Shown: piece by piece, positions 24,301 through 39,300 of the stretch
Layout: the number at the start of each line of letters is the position of its first letter
How positions within the stretch are numbered: the first letter of the stretch is position 1
NCBI GenBank assembly: GCA_003956705.1
Contig: QZCP01000057.1
Location: 124,001 to 188,000, forward strand
Direction: 5' to 3'
Length of the DNA stretch: 64,000 bases
Origin: Brevipalpus yothersi
Taxonomy: Eukaryota > Arthropoda > Arachnida > Trombidiformes > Tenuipalpidae
Notes under the pieces: generated by a model
Seen by the model: only the letters and a program-made list of their open reading frames with translations
The model's database searches: none
Told to the model about the DNA's origin: nothing
Made by a program: the position numbers and the translations under genes

Positions 24301-27300
24301 TCGGCAACTGTTGAGATCAAAGTTCTCTCGAAGCCCGGTAAGCCAGAGGGACCACTTGATGTCCATGATGTCCACAAGGAGGGATGCAAGTTATCATGGA
24401 AAAAGCCCAAAGACGATGGTGGACTGCCCATCAAGGGATATGAGGTTGAAAAGCTTGACAAAGAAACTGGCCGATGGACTCGATGTGGTAAAACAGATAA
24501 AACTGATTTCGAAGTGACCGGATTAATACCAGGCAAAGAGTATCTGTTTCGTGTTGCCGCAATCAATGATGAAGGTGATTCGGAGCCACTTGAAACTCTC
24601 CACTCTATAATTGCCAAAAATCCATACGATGAGCCCGGTAAGCCAGGAACACCGGAAATCGTTGATTACGATAACAAGAGTGTGGATCTCAAGTGGACAC
24701 CACCCAAGAGTGATGGTGGAGCTCCAATTGAAAAGTATATCGTCGAAAAGAAGGAAAAATTCCAAATAATGTGGGAAAAAGCATGTGAAGTTCCGGGCAA
24801 ATCATGTGAAGCAAAGGTGGAAGGTCTTACGGAAAGGGCAGAGGTTCAATTTCGAGTTGTTGCTGTCAATAAGGCTGGTCCAGGTGAACCTTCCGATGCA
24901 ACTGGTGTACATGTTGTGAAACACCGGAAGCTTAAGCCTCGAATCGATCGAACCAATCTTGAAACGGTAACAATTAAGAAGGGAAAAAGTATCAAACTTG
25001 ATGTCAATGTTTCCGGTGAGCCACCTCCAAAGATTACATGGCATTTTGCTGACAAAGAGGTGAAACCCAATGATCATTATCAGATCAACAATGTGGACTA
25101 TAATACAAAATTTGGTATAGAAGATGCCCAGCGAATTCATTCTGGTAAATACAAGATTGTCGCCGTCAATGAGCATGGACGTGATGAAGCGGAAGTGGAA
25201 ATTGTTGTACTAGCAGCTCCCAATCGACCGAAAGGACCACTCAAGGTGAGCAATGTCCACAATAAGGGCTGTAAACTTGGTTGGGAAAAGCCTGATGATG
25301 ATGGCGGGAAACCCATTCAAGGATATATTGTGGAAAAATTGGACCTCGCTGCCGGTGGCTGGGTACCGATTGGACGAACTGATGAGACCAATTTCGAAGT
25401 GACCGGCCTTACGCCAGGCAAAAGGTATCAATTCCGAATTAAAGCGGTCAATGCTGAAGGTCAATCTGAACCGTTGGTCAGTGATGAGCCAACGCTGGCC
25501 AAAAATCCATACGATGAACCGGGTGCACCGGAAAATGTTGAGATTGATGATTATGATGAGAAACACGTTAAACTTAAGTGGAGAGTGCCGAAAGATGATG
25601 GAGGTGCACCAATTACTGGTTACATTATTGAGAAAAAAGAAAAGCTGGGCTCATGGGAACCATGTGCTGAAGTGAGTGGCAGTAAGCCAGAGGGTAAAGT
25701 TGAAGGCTTGACCAAGGGTCAGGTGTATCAATTTAGGGTTCGAGCTGTCAACAAAGCTGGTCCCGGTGAAGCTAGTGAACCGACCAAGTCACACTTGTGT
25801 AAGGAACGATTTCTGGCACCCAAAATTAATCGTGATTCATTGCAACCACTGCGAATTAAGGCTGGTAATATGGGCCGATTTGATGTGGAAGTGATCGGTG
25901 AGCCTCCTCCAACGATAACATGGGAATTCGCTGGACGTCCATTAGAGGAAACGGGTGACATTAAATTTGATAACAAAGATTATGAGACCCATGTACAGAT
26001 GAAAAATATGACTCGAGCCCAAAGTGGTAAATACAAGATCACCGCTGTCAATTCATCGGGTAAAGATGAAGCGGAAGTTGAGGTAACTGTTCTCGATCGT
26101 CCAAGTAAACCGGAAGGTCCACTGGAAGTATCAAATGTTCATGCTGAAGGATGCAATCTAGATTGGCTACCACCGAAAGATGATGGTGGAATGCCAATAG
26201 AGGCATATCTTGTGGAAAAGCAAGATGCAGCCACTGGCCGATGGGTTCCGGTGACCAGAGTTCCCGGTGACAAGACAAGCTGTGCTGTTGCTGGTCTGGA
26301 GCCAGGTAAACGTTACAATTTCCGTATCAAAGCCCTCAACAATGAAGGTGAATCAGATGCCCTGGAAACTGATCGATCAACACTGGCCAAAAATCCATAC
26401 GATGCTCCCGGTCCACCAGGATTACCCAAAATCGATGATTACGATAAAGATTTTGTGGTACTCAAATGGGATGCCCCGTTGAGAGATGGTGGTGCACCAA
26501 TCACCGGATATTTGATTGAAAAGAAGGGCAAATTTTCACCCGATTGGGTGACTGCAGCCGAAACAAGTGGCCCAGCTTGCACTGGAAAAGTGGCCAATCT
26601 AACGGAAGGAGATAAATATGAATTCAGAGTTCGAGCAATCAATAAAGCTGGCCCAGGAGCACCATCAGAATCTACTGGGCCACACTTGATGAAACCAAGA
26701 TTTTTGAAACCCCAAATTGATCGTACCAATTTGAAGAGTATCACCGTGAAAGCCGGTCAAATGGTCAATTTTGATGTCAATGTTATTGGTGAGCCTCCGC
26801 CAAAAACTGTGTGGTACTTTGGTGAAACACCGTTGACAGATGGAACTCAATTCCAGATTAATGATGTTGATTATAATACCAAATTTGCTCTCCTCCGAGC
26901 GACAAGAGCTGAAAATGGTACCTACAAATTGGTGGCATCCAATGAGGTGGGCAGTGATGAGGCGGAAGTGGTGATCACTGTTCTCGCCAAGCCATCACCA
27001 CCTGAGGGACCATTGCAAATATCGGATGTCCACAAGGAAGGATGTAAACTCAAATGGAAGCCACCCAAAGATGATGGTGGCTGTCCAATTGAATGTTATG
27101 AGATTGAAAAAATGGATGAAGAAACTGGACGCTGGGTTCCTGCCGGCAAATCAACGGATACCTCGTATGAGGTTAGCAATCTTGTGCCCGGTAAACGATA
27201 TAAATTTCGAATTCGTGCTGTCAACAAGGAAGGTGATTCCGATGAATTGGAAGCTGAACAAGCAATCACTGCCAAAAATCCTTTCGATGAACCGAGTATA

Positions 27301-30300
27301 CCTGGTCGACCAGAGCCAACCGATTGGGATGTTGATCATGTTGATCTCACCTGGAAGCCACCGATGACTGATGGTGGTTCACCTATCACAGGATATCGAA
27401 TTGAGAAACGTAAAAAGGGTACACACAAGTGGACCAAGGGGGCCAATATCAATGGCAATGTTACCCATGGAACGTGTCCCGATCTTGAGGAAGGTGAAGA
27501 GTATGAGTTCCGAATTGTTGCTCTCAACAAGGCCGGCGAAAGTGAACCAAGTGAACCATCTCGATTTGTAGCAGCTAAACCGAGAAAATTAGCTCCAATC
27601 ATTGACCGGACATCACTGAAACCGATTACAGTTCGCGCTGGACAGCCGATCAAATTTGATGTTGATGTTCGCGGTGAGCCACCGCCAACAATCAGCTGGT
27701 CATTCAATGATCAACCATTGCTGCCAGCGGAAACAATCACAATTGAAAATGAGCCATATCATACGCTACTGATGATGACCAAGACCAAGAGACCACAAAC
27801 GGGAACATATAAGATTACAGCGAAAAATGAACACGGTACTGATGAGGCCACAGTTGAGGTCAAAGTTCTCAGTAAACCAGGCAAACCAAAGGGTCCACTT
27901 GATGTGTCCGATGTCCATGCTGAGGGCTGTAAACTCAAATGGGACAAGCCGGAAGATGATGGTGGTGAGCCAATCCAACAGTATGTTATCGAAAAATTGG
28001 ACGTTGAATCTGGAAGATGGGTTCCTGTGACCACATCTCGTGACACCGAGGCAGAGGTCACCGGTCTTATACCAGGTAAAGAGTATAAATTCCGAGTTAA
28101 AGCAGTCAATGCTGAAGGTGAATCGGAACCATTGGAAACTGAGAAGCCTACATTGGCCAAGAATCCATTTGATGAGCCAGATAAACCTGGTAAGCCAAAA
28201 GTGGCCAATTGGGACAAAAATTTTGTTGATCTCACATGGGATGCTCCGGCAAGTGATGGTGGAGCACCAATTACTGGCTATATTGTTGAGAAAAAAGATC
28301 GTTACAGTAATAAGTGGATCAAAGCATTGGAAACCAAAGGTCCCGAGTGTGAAGCTCATGTACCTGATTTAATTGAAGGTATGGAATATCAATTCCGTGT
28401 GAAAGCTGTCAATAAAGCTGGACCAAGTCAACCAAGTGAACCTAGCAATATGGTCACTGCTAAGCCACGAAATTTAGCACCTCGAATTGATAGAACAAAT
28501 TTACGTGATTTGATTATACATGCTGGTCAAAATGTTAAATTTGATGTCAAAGTTATCGGTGAGCCGACACCAACTGTCACATGGATTGGCAATGATGGAC
28601 CAATTAAGGATGGTCCACATGTTCACATCGAGTCAGAGCCTAATCGTAGCAAATTTGCTCTACAAGGAGCAACACGCAAAGACACCGGAATGTACACAAT
28701 TAAAGCGGAAAATGTTAACGGTAAAGATGAAGCAGAAGTTCAAATAACGGTACTTGATAAGCCTGAAGCTCCCGAAGGTCCACTAGAGGTGGATGATGTA
28801 CATGCTGAAGGATGTAAGCTCAAATGGAAGAAACCAAAAGATGATGGAGGTGTACCAATTGAATGTTATCAAGTGGAAAAAATGGACACTGCCACAGGTA
28901 AATGGATTCCTTGTGGCAAAGCTTATGAGCCTCAATTTGAGGTGCAAAACCTGGAACCAGGCAAAGAGTACAAATTCCGTGTGAAGGCAATCAATGCTGA
29001 AGGTGAATCGGCACCTCTTGAAACCGAACAAGGAACATTGGCCAAAAATCCATATGATGCTCCTGGTGCACCAGGAACACCTCATGTAACCGATGTTGAT
29101 CGCAATCATGTGGATCTCAAATGGGATGCTCCAGTTAAAGATGGCGGAGCTCCGATAACTGGCTATTTGATTGAGAAAAAATCAGCTGATGGTACAAAGT
29201 GGGTGAAAGCAGCCCAAATTGATGGACCCATTACGGAAGCTCGTGTACCAGATCTTGAGAATGGTGAAACTTATCAATTCCGAGTGAAAGCTATCAATGC
29301 CGGTGGAATTGGTGAGCCAAGTGATGCCACCAAGCCGGTAACATGTAAACCCAGTAAGTTACCACCGAGAATTGATCGTAAAAATTTGCGTCCAGTAAGT
29401 ATTAAGGTGGGACAAGCTTTCGCTTTCGATGTTAATGTACAAGGTGAGCCAGCACCGACAATCCAATGGTTCATCAAGGATCGAGAATTGGAATCTTCCC
29501 CTGATCTAACAATCACCAACAAACCGTATCACACCAAATTGAGTTGTGACAAAGCGGGCCGAAAAGATGCGGCAGTATATCGAATTGTGGCCAAAAATAA
29601 GTATGGTGTCGATGAGGCGGATGTTACCGTTGAAGTAGTTGGAAAACCAGGTAAACCGGAAGGACCATTAGATGTTTCCGATATCAACAAGAATGGCTGT
29701 AAACTTGCCTGGAATAAGCCGAAAGATGATGGCGGTGAGCCACTTGATGGCTATATTGTGGAAAAATTGGATCCAGACACTGGCTCATGGATTCCTATCG
29801 GTAAAACGATGATTCCTGAGATGACAGTGACCGGCTTGATACCTGGTAAAGATTATTCCTTCAGAGTGAAAGCTGTCAACAAAGAAGGTGAATCAGAACC
29901 ATTGCAAACACTGGCTCCGATCACTGCCAAAGATCCATTCTCAGAACCTGGTCAACCGGGTACACCTGAGGTGACAGCATTTTCACCAGATTCAATTGAT
30001 GTCAAATGGGAACCACCGGCACGTGATGGTGGAGCACCAATTACAGGTTACATAATCGAAAAGAAAGAGAAAGGTAAAGATTGGGAAAAAGGTGCCGAAG
30101 TTTTTGGAACCACTACCAAAGCAAAAGTACCCAACCTAAAACCTGGTAAAGAATATGAATTCCGAGTTGTTGCCGTGAATAAGGCTGGTCCTAGTGAGCC
30201 TAGTTTACCTTCACATCCTCAAGTGGCCAAAAATCCATTTGATGAGCCAGGTAAGTCCACCTCAATGGATCACGATTAGTATTGGTGAATTTTGTTCTAA

Positions 30301-33300
30301 TTTCTCCCGACTTTTACACCATACTGTATATAGGTGCTCCAGGACGACCAGAACCAACAGATTGGGACAAAGATCATGTTGATCTCAAATGGACTGCTCC
30401 AGAAAATGATGGTGGAGCTCCAATTACTGGATATATAATTGAAAAACGAAAGAAAGGTGCCAGAAAGTGGGACAAAGCTGCCACAGTACCGAGCACAGCA
30501 ACCTCTGGTACAGCACCTGATCTTGAGGAAGGTCAAGAATATGAATTCCGTGTTTTGGCAGTCAACAAGGCTGGACCTGGTGAACCCAGTGAACCATCCA
30601 GATCTATTATTGCCAAACCGAGAAAACTTGCACCTCGAATTGATCGAACCAATTTGAAACCGATTACTATCAAGGCAGGACAGCCGGTCAAATTTGATGT
30701 TGATGTTCGAGGTGAGCCACCTCCAAAGATCACTTGGGCATTCAGAGATGCACCTCTGATTCCAGCTGAGAATGTTACAATTGAAACTGAACCTTACCAT
30801 ACACTGTTGATGATGGTGAAGACCACTCGAGAGCAACATGGTACATATACTATCACAGCGAAAAATGAACACGGAATGGATGAAGCATCAGTTGAGGTTA
30901 ACATTGTGGGTAAACCTTCATCACCCAAAGGACCTCTCGATATATCTGATGTTCACGCTGAAGGCTGTAAATTGGCATGGAAAAAGCCAGAAGATGATGG
31001 AGGATCTCCGATTCTCCACTATTTGATTGAGAAACAAGATCCAGAAAAGGGAACATGGGTACCAGCAGGTACCTCAAGAGACACCGAGGCCTCAGTGAAA
31101 GGTTTGACACCAGGTAAGTTGGAAGTTTCAATACTCTTCCTTTGAGACATATTCCAAAATTCCGTCTATAATCATGGTCTCAGAAAATCTATCAGAAACC
31201 AAAATCTCATCTCAATTTAATAATCTACTTTGCAGGAAAAATGTACAAATTCCGAGTGCGTGCTGTAAATGCTGAAGGAGAATCTGAGCCTCTGGAATCA
31301 GATAAGCCAATTGAGGCAAAAAATCCATTTGATGAACCAGGCAAACCAGGCAAACCGACTGTGAAAAATTATGATCGCAGTGGAAGGTAAGTGATCTCAT
31401 TTTAATATCTTATTCTCAACAATTTATAGCAACAGGAGGTTCGATTGATTTTTTAATTAGCATGCAAATTGATTACCACCTTGTTTGAATGTGCGGTGGA
31501 TGAATATTCCAAATATAACATTAAATCACTTCCCAAGGAACAACTGCTACGTCGATCTTGTCTGGAATGCACCGGAAACTGATGGCGGAGCACCGATCAC
31601 AAGTTATGTGATCGAAAAGAAAGAGAAAGGAAGTTCAAAGTGGCAAAAAGCATGTGAAACAATCGGAGACAAATGTGAGGTAAGAGTACCTAATTTGGTT
31701 GAGAATACCGATTATCAGTTCCGAGTGAAAGCGGTCAACAAGGCCGGACCAAGTCAACCAAGTGATGCCAGTGATTCGGTGACAGCCAAAGCACGCAATG
31801 TGCCACCATCAATTGAGCCCATCAAAGACATTACACTTCACGCTGGTAAGCATCTCAAAATTGATCTCAAAATATCTGGTGAACCACCTCCACGTGTGGA
31901 ATGGTTCCTCAATGGTACACCATTGTCAACCGGTGGCCGGGCGACAATCGAAACTCCACCATATCGTAGCAAATTTTCCGTACCAACCGCTGAACGTTGT
32001 GATGCGGGCACATATCGAATTGTGGCCACAAATGTTAACGGTAAAGATGAACTGGAAGTTCGTGTTAATGTTCTCGACAAGCCAGCACCACCGGAAGGAC
32101 CACTTGAAGTGAAAGATGTCCACGCGGAAGGATGTAAACTCAAATGGAATCCACCCAAAGATGATGGTGGAACTCCTATTGAATGTTATCAGGTAGAAAA
32201 AATGGACACTGCTACCGGTAAATGGGTTCCATGCGGTAAAGCGTATGAGCCAGCATTTGAAGTGCAAAACCTAGAACCAGGCAAAGAATACAAATTCCGT
32301 GTGAAAGCAATCAATGCTGAAGGTGAATCGGAACCACTCGAAACTGACCACGGAACAGTGGCCAAAAATCCATACGATACACCTGGAGCTCCTGGTCAAC
32401 CGCAAGTGACCGATTATGACAAACACCATGTTGACCTCAAATGGACTGCTCCAACTCGTGATGGTGGTGCACCAATAACGGGATATGTGATCGAAAAGAA
32501 AGCTGCCGACTCGGGACGATGGGTGAAAGCTTGTGAAACTCGAGGACCTTTGACCGAAGTTCGTGTACCTGATCTACAGAAAAATGAAACATATCAATTC
32601 CGAGTGCGAGCTGTGAACGCTGGTGGTCAAGGTGAACCTAGTGAACCATGTAAGCCGGTCACATGTAAACCTCGAAAATTAGCTCCACGAATTGATCGAA
32701 AAAATTTGAAACCCATACAAATCAAGGCTGGTCAACCGTTTTCATTTGATGTTGCTGTGCAAGGAGAACCACCGCCAGATGTACAATGGTTGATCAAGGA
32801 AAATCCTGTCCGAGAGACTTCTGATCTCACCATAACCAACAAACCATATCGAACCAAACTCAATTGTGATAGAGCTGAACGAAAAGATTCGGCAACATAT
32901 CGAATAGTGGCCAAAAATCCATACGGTATGGATGAAGCGGACGTAGAGGTGACCGTAATCAGTAAGCCATCCAAGCCGGAAGGTCCTCTGGATGTTTCCG
33001 ATGTGACCAAGGAAGGCTGTAAATTGGCATGGAAAAAGCCGAAAGATGATGGAGGATTACCACTTGATGGCTATCTAGTAGAAAAATTGGATCCAGACAC
33101 CGGATCATGGGTACCCATTGGTAAAACTCTTCTACCCGAAATGGATGTCACCGGTCTAAAGCAGGGCAAAGATTATCAATTCCGAGTGAAAGCTCTCAAT
33201 AAAGAAGGTGAATCGGAACCATTACAAACAATGGCACCGATAACTGCCAAAGATCCATTCTCACCACCAGGACAACCAGGTAAACCGGAAGTACTAGATT

Positions 33301-36300
33301 GGAATCGAGATCGTGTTGAATTGGCCTGGGAAGCTCCGAGAACTGATGGCGGAGCACCGATTACACATTACACCATACAGAAGCGAGAAAAAGGTGATTT
33401 CAAATGGACTGATGCGGTTGAGATACCAGGAATGTTGACCAAAGGTACTGTTCCTTTCCTTTCCGAGGGAAAAGAATATGAATTCAGAGTGGTTGCCAAT
33501 AATAAAGCTGGTCCTGGTGAGCCTAGTATACCGTCCAATTCGGTTGTCACCAAACCAAGATTTTTGCCACCTCAAATTGATCGAAAAAATTTGAGAGATC
33601 TCAAAGTGAACGCAGGATCAACAATCAGATTCAATGCTGATGTTATTGGTGAGCCACCTCCAACCATCACATGGACATTGAATGATGCAACCATCAAAGG
33701 TGATGAACATTTTAATTTGGAAAATGTTGATTACAATACGAAACTGATTGTTCGCAATGTGAAGCGTGGTGATTCGGGCAAATATGTTGTGACCGCAGTG
33801 AATAGCTCTGGAAAAGATGCGGTTACACTACAGGTCATCGTGATAGATGTTCCATCACCTCCTGAAGGTCCAATTGAAGTGTCAAATATTACCAGAGATG
33901 GATGTCGATTGAAATGGCGTAAACCGAAAGATGATGGTGGATCCAAGATTATTGGTTATGTGGTCGAGAAGCGCCAGAAAGGTGCCAAAGAATTTGAAGC
34001 ATGTAATGATGTTCCCCATCCGGATACCAATATGTTTGTGGGTGGACTGAAAGAGGGTGAAGAATATGAGTTCCGTGTTGTTGCTGTCAATGAGATGGGT
34101 GAAAGTCCACCATCAAATTGTACACCGATGACCAAAATTCAACCGGAACCAGATCGTCCCAAAATCGATGTGAGCGGAGTAAAAGACATAGTTGTTAAAG
34201 CTGGACAAGAATTTTCCATCAATATTCCCTATGTTGGCTATCCTAAGCCCACTGCCCACTGGTCCAATGAAGATAAGCCAATTGATGAGGATGATAAGCG
34301 ATTTATCAGTAAAGTTGGTGATGATTATGCTCTTCTAGCATGCTCATCAGCCAAACGTGAAGATGCCGGACGATACACAGTGACCCTCAAGAATCCATGT
34401 GGTGGTGATTCTGTATCATTGAATGTCAAAGTTCTTGATCGACCATCTCCTCCACAAAATGTTCGAGGTGAAGATGTTGACGGTGATTCATTGACACTAC
34501 TGTGGAAACCACCAAAAGATGATGGTGGAGCTGAGATTACCAATTATGTGGTCGAAAGACGAGAAGTTGGTTCACCCAATTGGCAGAGGATCAGTTCTTT
34601 TGCCACCAGTACAGCTTTACGGGTGAAAAATTTGACCATCGGCAAGAAGTATGATTTCCGTGTGATGGCTGAAAATCAATACGGTACAAGTGATCCAACT
34701 CAAACCACTGAGCCAATCTTGGCCCGTTTACCGTTTGATCCACCAAGTGCACCAGGAACTCCACGATCTTTGGACACTTCACCGGAAAGTATTACTCTGG
34801 GATGGACTAAGCCGAGAAGTGATGGCGGTTCACCGATCATTGGATACATTGTCGAAAAGCGTAAAGTGGGCGAATCTGGCTGGACACGAGTGACTGCCAA
34901 TACGGTACCAGATTTGAATTATCGTGTTCCAGGATTGAAGGAAAACAATGAATATGAGTTCAGAGTGGCTGCTGTGAATGCTGCCGGTCAAGGGCCATTT
35001 AGTGATGTTTCAGATGGTATTTTCGCTCGTCATCCATCGGCACCACCCAAAATTGATGGTGGATTCCGCTTACGAGATTTAGTTGTGATGGCTGGTGAAC
35101 AATTCACACTTCGTGTACCATTCAATGGTTATCCATTACCGAAAGCTGAATGGTTAATCAATGGAACGATAGTGATTCCCGATGAACGTGTCTATTCTGA
35201 GGTGAACGTTGCGTTCACAATTTTGACAAATACCAAAGCCAAGAGAACCGATTCAGGATCATACACTCTTCGGCTAACCAATTCGGAAGGATCAGATTCT
35301 TGTTCCTGTCGTGTCCAAGTGGTTGATAAGCCGGGTCCACCGCAAGGTCCACTGGATGTATCAGATATAACACCGGAAACATGTACACTCTCATGGCGTC
35401 CACCACTTGATGATGGCGGAAGTCCGATTACCAATTATGTGGTCGAGAAACAAGATCCTGTGACCAAAATTTGGACCAAACTCAGTAGCTTCTGTCGAAC
35501 TTGCCACTACAATGTTATGGGACTGGAACTTGGTAAAAAATATAATTTCCGTGTATGTGCTGAAAATCAATATGGAACAAGTATTCCATTGGAAACTGAT
35601 GGGCCAATAACAGCCAAATTTCCATTCGATGTTCCCGATCCACCAAGTAAGCCTAGCATCACTGATTTTGGACCCAATGAAGTTTCCCTTTCATGGGACA
35701 AACCTATACACGATGGTGGATCTAAGATTCAAGGATACCAAGTGGAATATCGTGATGCTCTCGATGGACGTTGGTTGGTATGTGTACCATTCTGTCGTGA
35801 AACATACACAACGGCAACTGGATTGATTGAGAATCGTGATTATGAATTCCGTGTGAAGGCAAAGAATGCTGCTGGTTACAGTAGGCCTAGTGAATCATCT
35901 GGAAATGTTAAAACTAGACCTAAATTTAGTGTACCATCTCCACCGAGAAATCTACATGTCACCAAGGTTGGCAAATCATATGTCGATCTTAAATGGGAGA
36001 AACCAAGATCTGATGGTGGCAGCAAGCTGATCGGCTATGTTATCGAAAGAAAAGATGTCAACAGTTCTTACTGGATCAAGGTTAATGATTATGGAGCTCT
36101 CGATTGTGAATACACTGTTCTGAATTTGATTGAGAACAATGAATATGAATTCCAAGTATCTGCTGTCAATTCGGCTGGAAAATCTGAGCCATGCAGAATG
36201 TCAGGACCGGTAAAGATCACCGATATTGCCGATGGTAAAAAGCCAGAATTTGTTCGTAAACTTTTCAACAAAAGTACTAGTCTCAAAGGTACTCTTCGAT

Positions 36301-39300
36301 TTGAATGTGAAGCAATTGGTAAACCAATACCGAAAGCACGTTGGCTCAAGAATGGCCGAGAAGTACTTCCTGGTCCTCGAATTCGTGCCATTGATGATGG
36401 TGATGGTGTATATCGTTTGGTAATCGATGAAGTGCAGGACATTGATGAAGGAGACTACACATGCGAGGTTACCAATCCATTGGGCACTGATCGTTGTTCA
36501 GCATCCCTCAAAATTGCCTCTCCACCGGCCATACTTCGATGTCCAGATCAAGTATATTTCCCAGAGAATGATAATGGAAAGATTAAAATCTATTTCAGTG
36601 GCTCAAGTCCATTCGAAGTTACCTTGTACAAAGATGGACTGGAAGTGTCCGAAAATGATCATCTCAAAGTGACACTTTTCGATGACTATGCAATCGTTTT
36701 CATTCGCGATGTAGTCAAAACAGATCAAGGTAAATACAAGATGGTTGTCAAAAATGATAGTGGACAAGCAGATGCTAGCTTCACACTCTATGTTACCGGT
36801 CTACCTGGTCCACCACAAGGTCCATTGGCCACTTCTGATGTTACCCAACACAGTGTTTCATTGGCCTGGAGACCTCCAGCATTCGATGGAGGCTGTAAGG
36901 TCACTCACTATATTGTTGAACGAAAAGAAACCAGCCATACTCAATGGATTACGGTCAGCTCAATTTGTCGAGACACTTCCACTGTGGTCCAAGGGTTGAC
37001 CACAAACGGAGAATATCTGTTCCGTGTGATGGCTGTAAATGAGAATGGTCAAAGTATTCCTCTGGTCGGTGATAAGCCAATCATTGCCAAGCTGCCTTTT
37101 GATCCTCCAACAGCACCGGGTACACCAAATGTTACCGAAGTTGGTGGTGACTTTGTCAATTTATCGTGGGACAAACCAACGTCCGATGGTGGATCACGAA
37201 TTCTTGGCTATGTGATAGAGAAACGTGAAACGGGAAGTACAAGTTGGCAGCCAGTGAATCCAAATTCACTTTGCCATGCAACCCAGATTAACATTTCAAA
37301 TTTGATTGAAGATCGAAACTATGAATTCCGTGTGTTTGCGGTGAACGAAGCTGGGCTCAGTCCACCTTCGGAAGCTTCTCGATCGGTGAAAATTAAGGAT
37401 CCACAAGCAGCTACACCACCAGAATTCATAACACCACTCAAAACTGTGATGGCCGTTGAGAATAAGAGTGCCCAATTCACATGTACCGTTACTGGTGTAC
37501 CACAGCCAACCATAACATGGTACAAAGGTGCTCGTGAGATTCATGATGGTGGAAAGTATGCGATCCTGAGAGATGGTGATACGTATATATTGGCAATTTC
37601 AAATGTGTTTGGAGAAGATGCCGATGAATACGCTTGTCGAGCAACCAATAAAGCTGGGTCACGATCAAGTCGTGCTGAATTATTGATCAAAACACCGCCA
37701 AAATTACATGTACCACCTCGATTCAAAGATATGGCATGCTTTGATCGTGGTGAAAATGTGGCCATCAAAATACCATTCACCGGATATCCAAAACCGAAGA
37801 TCAGATGGTCTAAGGAGGGTGAAGAGATCGAAAGTGGTGGCCACTTTGATGTTCAAGTACACGAAAGACATGCAGTTCTAATCATTCGAGATGCATCGCG
37901 ACTTGACAATGGTCCATACTGTATAAAGGCTGACAATGAGTTGGGCACAGATTCGGCCATCATCAAAGTTTCCATATCAGATCGACCTGATCCACCGCGA
38001 ATGTTAACAATCGAAACGGTTGGCGATGATTTCTTGACACTATCCTGGAAGCCACCAGCATGGGACGGTGGATCAGCGATCACCAATTATGTGATCGAAA
38101 AGAAGGAACCATCCATGTCCACATGGGTTCGATGTGCCAACACACGCTTCACTCTACATCAAGTGACCAATTTGAGTTCTGGTAAGGAATATGAATTCCG
38201 AGTATTCGCTGAAAATATTTATGGTCGTAGTGAGCCATCCGAAATTACACCTCCAGTGAAAACTAAGCCAAGTGATAAGGACAAGAGTAAAAAGAAACAT
38301 TGGATGACCGATGCTCAGGGTCGCAAGTATCGTGGTAAAGATGAGGGAAAAATATTTAATTATGATCAATTTGTGACCGATGATATTAAGTCTCAGGGAC
38401 CAGTGGATATCAAGACATCATCTGTGTATGATTATTATGATATTCTGGAGGAAATAGGAACAGGAGCATTCGGTGTGGTTCACCGGTGTCGTGAAAAGAA
38501 GACAGGTCAAATATTTGCTGCCAAATTCATTCCTGTTGCCCACCCATACGAAAAATCATTGATTCGTAAAGAAATTGATATCATGAATCAGCTACACAAT
38601 CATAAGCTGATCCGTTTACATGATGCATTCGAAGATGATGATGAAATGATTCTCATCTATGAATTCATGTCCGGTGGTGAGCTGTTCGAGAGGATAACTG
38701 ATGAAGGCTATCATATGTCCGAACAAGAGGTGGTCAATTATATGAGACAAATATGTGAAGGTGTAAAGCATATGCATGAGAAGAACATTATTCATCTTGA
38801 TTTGAAACCGGAGAACATTATGTGCCAAAAGAAGAACAGTACCAATGTGAAAATAATCGATTTTGGATTGGCAACAAAATTGGATCCAAACGAAGTGGTT
38901 AAAATATCTACAGGAACCGCCGAATTTGCGGCTCCAGAGATTGTTGAACGTGAGCCTGTCGGCTTTTATACCGATATGTGGGCTGTAGGTGTATTGGCCT
39001 ATGTGCTACTCAGTGGATTGTCACCTTTTGGTGGAGAAAATGAGATTGAAACATTGAAAAATGTGAAAGCATGTGATTGGGAATTTGATGAGGAAGCTTT
39101 CAGAAACATTTCCAGTGAAGCCAAAGATTTTATCAAAAAATTGTTGACAAGAAATAAGGAAAAACGTCTTACAGCCCATGAATGTCTTGAACATCCATGG
39201 CTTAAAACACCATCAACTGCAACCACCCAAATTCCTAACCGTAAATACATCCCCATTCGAGATCGAATTCGCGCCAAATACGGTGACTTCTGGTGGTCTG

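Noticed and set aside
27766..28359. Long antisense ORFs inside the twitchin giant exons (e.g. 197 and 191 codons)
   Set aside because: They are mirror images of the repetitive sense codons and recur at the same place in each superrepeat, as expected from codon bias.
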